From contig CALZIH010000018.1 in assembly GCA_945787305.1 (NCBI GenBank), positions 1-18,553 on the forward strand: 18,553 nucleotides of DNA. Reading direction: 5' to 3'. The notes under the pieces were generated by a model. That model ran no database searches. It was not told the origin of the DNA and saw only the letters and a program-made list of their open reading frames with translations. Source of the DNA: an uncultured Desulfobulbaceae bacterium (GTDB lineage Bacteria; Desulfobacterota; Desulfobulbia; Desulfobulbales; Desulfobulbaceae). How positions within the stretch are numbered: position 1 is the stretch's first letter; every line of letters begins with the position of its first letter. The position numbers and the translations under genes are program-made. Below, piece after piece: positions 13,784 to 18,553 of this stretch.

Positions 13784-14566
13784 TTAACGTTCTTGCGGAT
13801 CACTGAGAATAAATGGCCCATCAGCCAATGCAGCAACAGAGTGCTCAAAATGGGCTGATGGCTTCCTGTCAGCGGTGACTACAGTCCAGCGGTCACGAAG
13901 CACTTTCACCTTATGTGTACCAATATTGACCATCGGTTCAATGGCCACAACCATCCCCTCTAAAATTCGGGGCGACGCCTGTTTCTGTATGTAATTTGGT
14001 ACTTCAGGCCCTTCATGGAGACTGGTACCGATACCGTGGCCGACGAATTGGCGGACGACCGAGAAACCTTTTTCTTCTACATAGGCCTGAACAGCTCGGG
14101 AGAGATCGGCAATGCGATTACCGACCCGAACCTGATCTATGGCCTTGTACAAAGCATCTCTGGTAACGGTCAGCAGGGACTGTATCTGCTCACTGACTTT
14201 GCCCACAGGAATTGTAACAGCACTGTCACCAAAAAATCCTTTATACTTGGTGCCGAAATCTACAGAAACTATATCGCCTTCTCTTACCTTGACGTGTTTG
14301 GAAGGAATTCCGTGGACGACCTGTTCGTTGATGGAAACACAGAGTGAAGCCGGAAACCCTCGATACCCCTTAAAAGCAGGCTCTGCACCATGATCACGAC
14401 AATATTCCTCTGCCCACCTATCCAACTGGTGGGTGGTCAACCCGGGTTTCATCTCTTTCTGCAGCATGCTCAGCACACCGGCTACGATCTGGTTGGCCTG
14501 ATACATGACCTGAATTTCTTCAGGTGTCTTCACAATAATAGCCTTATCCTGCCCCCCTCCGTTCAC
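13784..14566 (-). CDS. map: Type I methionine aminopeptidase
   Basis: Removes the initiator methionine from nascent proteins. All five metal ligands are visible: D103, D114, H177, E210 and E241, in SVDFGTKYKGFFGDSA, GHGIGTSLHEGPEVPNY, AIEPMV and HFEHSVA. H85 corresponds to the substrate-contact histidine. Length is 260 with a GTG start (14564-14566) and GAGG upstream, 7 bases after secY. A second GTG at 14531-14533, just before KTPEEI, would give a start nearer the E. coli length and cannot be excluded. A small TTAAGG/CCTTAA hairpin overlaps its stop. Confidence 0.95.
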   Translation of the reverse strand: MNGGGQDKAIIVKTPEEIQVMYQANQIVAGVLSMLQKEMKPGLTTHQLDRWAEEYCRDHGAEPAFKGYRGFPASLCVSINEQVVHGIPSKHVKVREGDIVSVDFGTKYKGFFGDSAVTIPVGKVSEQIQSLLTVTRDALYKAIDQVRVGNRIADLSRAVQAYVEEKGFSVVRQFVGHGIGTSLHEGPEVPNYIQKQASPRILEGMVVAIEPMVNIGTHKVKVLRDRWTVVTADRKPSAHFEHSVAALADGPFILSDPQER

Positions 14567-14573
14567 CTTAACC

Positions 14574-15878
14574 TCAACGTCGCCCTTTAATTCGTCCAGC
14601 CTTCATAAAGCCATCGTAGTTGCGCATCACCAGGTGTGATTCGATTTTAGATATCGTATCTATTGCAACACCAACAACGATGAGTAGAGCTGTGCCACCA
14701 AAGTAGAAGGGAATGTTAAACTTACTGATCAAAATCGTCGGCATGACACAAACAGCACTGAGGTAAATGGCACCAACAACCGTAAGCCTGGTTAACACAA
14801 AATCAATGAACTCAGCTGTTTTCTTGCCTGGACGAATGCCAGGTACAAATCCGCCATTTTTCTTGAGGTTTTCGGCCACATCATCGGGCTTGAAAGTAAC
14901 AGCCGTATAAAAAAAGCAGAAGAACACGATCATTACAATGTAGAGAATATAATAATACACGGTTCCCGGTGACAGGGCAGCGGAGGCCTGCTGCACCCAA
15001 TCGATCTGGATAAAAGAACCTATTGTTGCAGGGAACATCATGATTGATGAGGCGAAGATCGGTGGAATAACACCGGAGATATTTATTTTCAGGGGCAAAT
15101 GGGAGGATTGACCACCGTACACTTTTCGTCCGACAACTCGTTTTGCATACTGGATAGGAATTCGGCGCTGGGAAGTTTCGACAAAAATGATAAAGGCAAT
15201 GATTAAAAACATCAATGCCAACATGATCGGGACAAAAACAACAGCTATCTCGCCAGCCTTGACCAGCTGAATAGAGTTACCTACGGCAGCAGGCATTCGC
15301 GCAACAATTCCGGCAAAAATGATCAGAGAAATTCCGTTACCTATCCCTCTCTCTGTCATCTGTTCACCAAGCCACATGATAAATGCAGTGCCGGAAGTGA
15401 GGGTCAAGACCGTCATCAACTTGAATTGTAACCCAGGCTCTAAAACAATAGCACCACCTGCGGGTCCGGCCATGCCTTCTAATCCGGAGGCGATGAAAAA
15501 TCCTTGAATAATGGAGAGGCCTACGGTGGAATACCTTGTATATTGGGTGATCTTACGGCGTCCTGCTTCTCCCTCTTTTGAGAGTGCTTCGAGTTGAGGA
15601 ATAACGACCGTCAGTAGCTGTATAATAATGGATGCGGAGATGTACGGCATGATCCCAAGGGCGAAGATAGAAAAATTTTCCAGCGCTCCACCGGAGAACA
15701 TATTAAACATGCCAAAAAGAGTGCCTGCATTTTGCTGAAAAAATGCGGCTAACGCTTCGCCATTAATGCCGGGTGTTGGTATCTGTACCCCCATCCGATA
15801 GACAAAAAGCATAAAGAGGGTGAAAAGCACCCTCTTTCTTAATTCTGGAATATTTGCCGCATTGGCAAGTCCGCTCAT
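14574..15878 (-). CDS. secY: Protein translocase subunit SecY
   Basis: The channel subunit of the Sec translocon in the inner membrane. The N-terminal RKRVLFTLFMLFVYRMGVQIP (read here as RKRVLFTLFMLF, VYRMGVQIP), plug-region FSGGALENFSIFALGIMPYI, SASIIIQLL, RRKITQYTRY, QRRIPIQYAKR and the C-terminal FMKAGRIKGRR tail are diagnostic. About ten membrane segments are apparent over 434 residues. The ATG at 15876-15878 has AAGGAG 8 bases upstream, overlapping the rplO end (5-base gap). map follows directly. Confidence 0.97.
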   Translation of the reverse strand: MSGLANAANIPELRKRVLFTLFMLFVYRMGVQIPTPGINGEALAAFFQQNAGTLFGMFNMFSGGALENFSIFALGIMPYISASIIIQLLTVVIPQLEALSKEGEAGRRKITQYTRYSTVGLSIIQGFFIASGLEGMAGPAGGAIVLEPGLQFKLMTVLTLTSGTAFIMWLGEQMTERGIGNGISLIIFAGIVARMPAAVGNSIQLVKAGEIAVVFVPIMLALMFLIIAFIIFVETSQRRIPIQYAKRVVGRKVYGGQSSHLPLKINISGVIPPIFASSIMMFPATIGSFIQIDWVQQASAALSPGTVYYYILYIVMIVFFCFFYTAVTFKPDDVAENLKKNGGFVPGIRPGKKTAEFIDFVLTRLTVVGAIYLSAVCVMPTILISKFNIPFYFGGTALLIVVGVAIDTISKIESHLVMRNYDGFMKAGRIKGRR

Positions 15879-15883
15879 CGTGC

Positions 15884-16324
15884 TTACTCCTTAACGGTGC
15901 CGCCGGCAGCAGTTATTTTGTCGGTGGCTGTCCGACTGAGTTTGTCAAGTTCAACGGTAACGGACTTGGTGATCTCTCCATTGGCGAGAACTTTTATAGG
16001 TCCATCCTTTTCACTTATTATACCCATATCGAGTAATGCCTGTCGGTTGACAGTTGTACCCGCGTCAAAACGATCAAGATCCGTCAGAGAAATGATCTTA
16101 TATTCTTTTTTAAATATATTGGTAAAGCCACGTTTGGGTAGGCGCCGATGCAATGGCATCTGTCCGCCTTCGAATCCGGGCTTTGAGCTATATCCTGAAC
16201 GGGAACGTGCGCCTTTGTGGCCACGACCAGCTGTTTTGCCAAGACCACTGCCTGGGCCTCTGCCGATGCGTTTTTTATTTCGACGAGCCCCCTTCTCCGG
16301 GGAAAGGTTATTTAATTTTAACAT
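15884..16324 (-). CDS. rplO: 50S ribosomal protein L15 (uL15)
   Basis: A large-subunit protein with a long glycine/arginine-rich N-terminal extension. MLKLNNLSPEKGARRNKKRIG, GRGPGSGLGKTAGRGHKG, FEGGQMPLHRRLPKRGF and the LDRFDAGTTVN domain are typical (strings broken here). Length is 146. The ATG at 16322-16324 has GAGGAG upstream, formed by the last codons of rpmD. It lies 3 bases after rpmD and 5 before secY, so tight co-translation is likely. Confidence 0.97.
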   Translation of the reverse strand: MLKLNNLSPEKGARRNKKRIGRGPGSGLGKTAGRGHKGARSRSGYSSKPGFEGGQMPLHRRLPKRGFTNIFKKEYKIISLTDLDRFDAGTTVNRQALLDMGIISEKDGPIKVLANGEITKSVTVELDKLSRTATDKITAAGGTVKE

Positions 16325-16327
16325 GCT

Positions 16328-16507
16328 CTACTCCTCTACCCGTACGAGATGTTGGACTTTAGCAATCATGCCGCGAATCTCGGGCGTGTCTTTACGTAAA
16401 ACGGTCTTATACATTTTAGTCAAGCCGAGCCCCACCAACGTTGCGCGAATCTTTTTCGTGCTGCCGATCCCACTCTTTATCTGGGTAACTGTAATTGTCT
16501 CACTCAT
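16328..16507 (-). CDS. rpmD: 50S ribosomal protein L30 (uL30)
   Basis: A 59-residue protein: MSETITVTQIKSGIGSTKKI, then RATLVGLGLTKMYKTVLRKD, ending VQHLVRVEE. The ferredoxin-like L30 pattern (QIKSGIG, TL.GLGL, V.RKDTP) is clear. Start ATG 16505-16507 has AGGT about 8 bases upstream. It lies between rpsE (35-base gap) and rplO (3-base gap), as in nearly all spc operons. Confidence 0.96.
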   Translation of the reverse strand: MSETITVTQIKSGIGSTKKIRATLVGLGLTKMYKTVLRKDTPEIRGMIAKVQHLVRVEE

Positions 16508-16542
16508 TGTATTAAACCTGCCTGCTGAACAAAAATTATTTA

Positions 16543-17055
16543 CTATGCAACCATATCGTTAACATTCAGTCCGCGCAGGTTCGCAATCTGTTCGGCTGAT
16601 CGTAGTCTTCTCAAGCCATCGATGGTTGCCTTAGCCAAGTTGTGCGGGTTATTTGATCCCAGACATTTGGTTAGGATGTTCTGTACGCCGGCAGCTTCAA
16701 GCACTGCACGCACAGCACCACCTGCGATTACACCGGTACCGTCGGATGCCGGTTTGAGCATGACTGAGCCGGACTTGAACTTACCGATGATATCGTGCGG
16801 TATGGAGGTATCAGTCAGTGAGACACGCTGCATGTCTTTTCTTGCCCGTTCGATCCCCTTGCGAATAGCTTCGGGAACCTGGTTGGCCTTACCCAGTCCA
16901 TAGCCGACATTACCTTTACCGTCACCAACAACAACTATTGCGCTGAAGCTGAAACGGCGGCCACCTTTCACAACCTTTGCAACACGGTTGATAAATACTA
17001 TTTTTTCAATGAGCTCTTCCTGATTTCCATCTTTAGCTCGTTTAAAATCAGCCAA
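16543..17055 (-). CDS. rpsE: 30S ribosomal protein S5 (uS5), TTG start
   Basis: A decoding-fidelity protein at the mRNA entry. INRVAKVVKGGRRFSFSAIV, VGDGKGNVGYGLGKANQVPE, AIRKGIERARK, GVIAGGAVRAVLEAAGVQN and the C-terminal half are typical. Length is 170. The only plausible start is TTG at 17053-17055, with GGGGGTG four bases upstream. No in-frame ATG fits the conserved N-terminus. It lies 55 bases after rplR. Confidence 0.95.
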   Translation of the reverse strand: MADFKRAKDGNQEELIEKIVFINRVAKVVKGGRRFSFSAIVVVGDGKGNVGYGLGKANQVPEAIRKGIERARKDMQRVSLTDTSIPHDIIGKFKSGSVMLKPASDGTGVIAGGAVRAVLEAAGVQNILTKCLGSNNPHNLAKATIDGLRRLRSAEQIANLRGLNVNDMVA

Positions 17056-17110
17056 GAAACACCCCCGTTTAAGTATCGGTTCGCTTTAAATTTAAGCAAC
17101 TTACTTTCAA

Positions 17111-17479
17111 TTACAACTTAAGCCCGCCTTCACGGGCCCCATCGGATAGGGCTTTCACGCGGCCGTGAAAAATGTAACCGCCACGATCAAAGACAACCGA
17201 TTCAATTCCGGCGGCCTTGGCCTTTTCAGCCAACAAAAGCCCTACTTTCTCGGCAAGGGCGCATTTCCCCTTTAATTCGGCTCTATTATCAATATTTATA
17301 TGCAGAGATGACATGGCTACCATTGTATGCCCCTTGCTGTCATCAATTATCTGGGCATATATATGTTTTGAACTCTTAAACACCCTCAATCTTGGTCGTT
17401 CAGAAGAACCGACAATCTTTTTTCTGATCCGCTTAACTCGTTTTCTGCGGGCGACGGCAGCAGGATTCGTTTTGGCCAT
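17111..17479 (-). CDS. rplR: 50S ribosomal protein L18 (uL18)
   Basis: Binds 5S rRNA in the central protuberance. RRKRVKRIRKKIVGSSERPR, LRVFKSSKHIYAQIIDD, LAEKAKAAGIESVVFDRGGY and the C-terminal FHGRVKALSDGAREGGLKL are diagnostic. Length is 122. ATG at 17477-17479, with AGGT upstream. It lies 111 bases after rplF and 55 before rpsE. The longish rplF-rplR spacer holds no gene that I can see. Confidence 0.96.
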   Translation of the reverse strand: MAKTNPAAVARRKRVKRIRKKIVGSSERPRLRVFKSSKHIYAQIIDDSKGHTMVAMSSLHINIDNRAELKGKCALAEKVGLLLAEKAKAAGIESVVFDRGGYIFHGRVKALSDGAREGGLKL

Positions 17480-17590
17480 TGTAATTACCTATTACACTTA
17501 GTCTTTTAAAAAATTATAAAAATGAATGATATTAACAGTTTCCGACAGCTACAGGAGAATACATTAAAGCTCATCGATAAACAGGTGCTG

Positions 17591-18133
17591 CTAGCTCTTG
17601 ACGCCGGACTTACCAACCTTGCGAACAATATGCTCGTCCTCATAACGGATACCTTTCCCCTTATAGGGTTCAGGCTTTTTAATTTCCCGAATACGAGCAG
17701 CAGTGAGTCCCAACAGTTCCTTATCTATGGACTCAAGTGTAATGTTGTTGGACTTATCCACTTCAGCTTGTACACCGCTTGGAAGATTGAAGATCACAGG
17801 GTTCGAATACCCGACATTCAGGGTTAGGGACGAACCGGATACATCAGCCTTATAACCAACTCCTTCAATGACGAGTTTCTTCTTGAATCCCTCGCCAACC
17901 CCAACAACCATATTGTTCACCAATGACCGGGTAAGTCCTTTTAACGCCATGGTTTTCTTACTTTCATTACTGGTGGTCATCTCAAGAAAACCATCTCCTT
18001 GTTTTACACTCACCTCCCCGCAGATATCTCTTTCAAGGGTACCTTTCGGGCCGGTAACCTTTACATATACACCATTTATTTCAACCTTGATCCCTTTGGG
18101 TACCGGTATCGGTTTGTTCCCTATTCTCGACAT
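17591..18133 (-). CDS. rplF: 50S ribosomal protein L6 (uL6)
   Basis: A two-domain large-subunit protein near the sarcin-ricin loop. MSRIGNKPIPVPKGIKVEI, VTGPKGTL, GLTRSLVNNMVVGVGEGFKK, LVIEGVGYKADV, GYSNPV and the C-terminal KKPEPYKGKGIRYEDEH are diagnostic. The ATG at 18131-18133 gives 180 residues and has GAGGAG 7 bases upstream. An in-frame TTG 27 bases earlier lies upstream of that site and is rejected. A 162-base gap separates it from rpsH, long for this operon. Confidence 0.96.
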   Translation of the reverse strand: MSRIGNKPIPVPKGIKVEINGVYVKVTGPKGTLERDICGEVSVKQGDGFLEMTTSNESKKTMALKGLTRSLVNNMVVGVGEGFKKKLVIEGVGYKADVSGSSLTLNVGYSNPVIFNLPSGVQAEVDKSNNITLESIDKELLGLTAARIREIKKPEPYKGKGIRYEDEHIVRKVGKSGVKS

Positions 18134-18295
18134 GGGGTTTCTCCTCTTACTTGCAACCAATGCACAACGTTATCTATATTCTACCTACCCTTTCGCTCGT
18201 CCTGCTAATTAAATCAGTCGGTGGCGTTAAGATAGTTACAGAATTATCAAAAAAAAGAATGATGCAGTAATCCAGTCACAGTTATGTGTCTTAGG
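18134..18295. other. rpsH-rplF spacer, no gene seen; contains a partial repeat match
   Basis: A 162-base non-coding spacer within the spc operon. GTCGGTGGCG at 18217-18226 equals the reverse complement of part of the repeat at 10538-10574, and the following bases are loosely similar. I see a minus-strand T-run (complement of 18250-18257) but no convincing stem before it, and no clear promoter. Confidence 0.35.
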
Positions 18296-18553
18296 TTACC
18301 AGACACTGCACAGTACTTCTCCGCCGACACAAAGCTTCCTGGCCTCTTTATCGGTTATAATTCCCTTGGAAGTAGAGAGAATCGCCGTCCCGAGTCCGCT
18401 CATCACCTTTGGGATATTATCACCCTTAACATATACCCTCTTCCCGGGCTTGCTGACCCGGAGAAGCCCGCTGATAACTTTCTCGTTGTCAGGGCCATAC
18501 TTTAGGTCGATTCTGAGAGTTCCTTGCAATGTATCTTTCAGAATATGGTAATC
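18296..18553 (-). CDS. rpsH: 30S ribosomal protein S8 (uS8), C-terminal part; 5' end outside window
   Basis: A primary 16S binder and, in E. coli, repressor of the spc operon. The visible 85 residues read GTLRIDLKYGPDNEKVISGL, LRVSKPGKRVYVKGDNIPKV, MSGLGTAILSTSKGIITD, KEARKLCVGGEVLCSVW, which match the C-terminal two thirds of S8 (KPG.R, P.V..GLG..I.STS.G..TD..A, GGE). The frame is open to the window edge (DYHILKDTLQ...), so the N-terminal 45-50 residues are missing. The TTG at 18527-18529 is an internal leucine codon, not the start. Confidence 0.95.
   Translation of the reverse strand, partial: DYHILKDTLQGTLRIDLKYGPDNEKVISGLLRVSKPGKRVYVKGDNIPKVMSGLGTAILSTSKGIITDKEARKLCVGGEVLCSVW

Noticed and set aside
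13773..13787. TTAAGG/CCTTAA hairpin at the map stop as a terminator
   Set aside because: The stem is A/T-rich and short and no T-run follows on the minus strand.
15897..16562. Plus-strand 221-codon frame opposite rplO and rpmD
   Set aside because: Its length reflects the codon bias of rplO/rpmD; both minus-strand genes are unmistakable.
1..18553. CRISPR arrays, tRNA or rRNA genes, transposase genes, phage genes
   Set aside because: None seen on either strand; repeats here are isolated, not regularly spaced, and all long frames are housekeeping genes or the YkgJ-family gene.

Overview
The window is a continuous run of core housekeeping genes, all read on the minus strand, so it is best read from base 18553 down to base 1. 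Gene content and order, moderate GC, single-PDZ RseP, MEP-pathway isoprenoid genes and zinc-type S4 and L36 proteins suggest a Desulfobacterota (deltaproteobacterial) chromosome, perhaps Desulfobulbales. That taxonomic call is inference from gene order and protein character, not a database match.

From right to left: (1) 18553-10063 holds the end of the spc operon and the whole alpha operon: rpsH (partial), rplF, rplR, rpsE, rpmD, rplO, secY, map, infA, rpmJ, rpsM, rpsK, rpsD, rpoA, rplQ. No adk lies between secY and map. It ends at a strong hairpin-plus-T-run terminator (about 9991-10031). (2) 9980-8506 is a small accessory island. It has one YkgJ-type cysteine-cluster protein whose ribosome binding site touches the terminator, then a 700-base non-genic stretch with an imperfect inverted-repeat (MITE/REP-like) element and the promoter and leader of rpsB. 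(3) 8505-5557 is the translation/nucleotide cluster rpsB-tsf-pyrH-frr. (4) 5532-1 is the envelope/isoprenoid cluster uppS-cdsA-dxr-rseP-tsaB-ispG, with two 4-base ATGA overlaps.

The genes supply the translation machinery (ribosomal proteins, IF-1, EF-Ts, RRF, tRNA t6A modification), RNA polymerase alpha, protein export and maturation (SecY, Map, RseP), and the isoprenoid-to-lipid-carrier path: Dxr and IspG make isoprenoid precursors that UppS converts to undecaprenyl diphosphate, while CdsA makes CDP-diacylglycerol.

The most unusual observation is at the left edge. The reading frame that begins as a normal ispG stops resembling IspG near base 105-125 and continues, in frame, as the last domain of translation elongation factor P (motifs TDPWVKGDTA and SKPAI). 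It is either a recombination product or an assembly chimera. Other points of interest are the inverted-repeat element with mirrored small reading frames, a dispersed intergenic repeat found twice, three ribosomal protein genes with TTG starts behind good Shine-Dalgarno sites, and hairpins by the rpsM and rpsD starts that may be S4 autoregulation sites.
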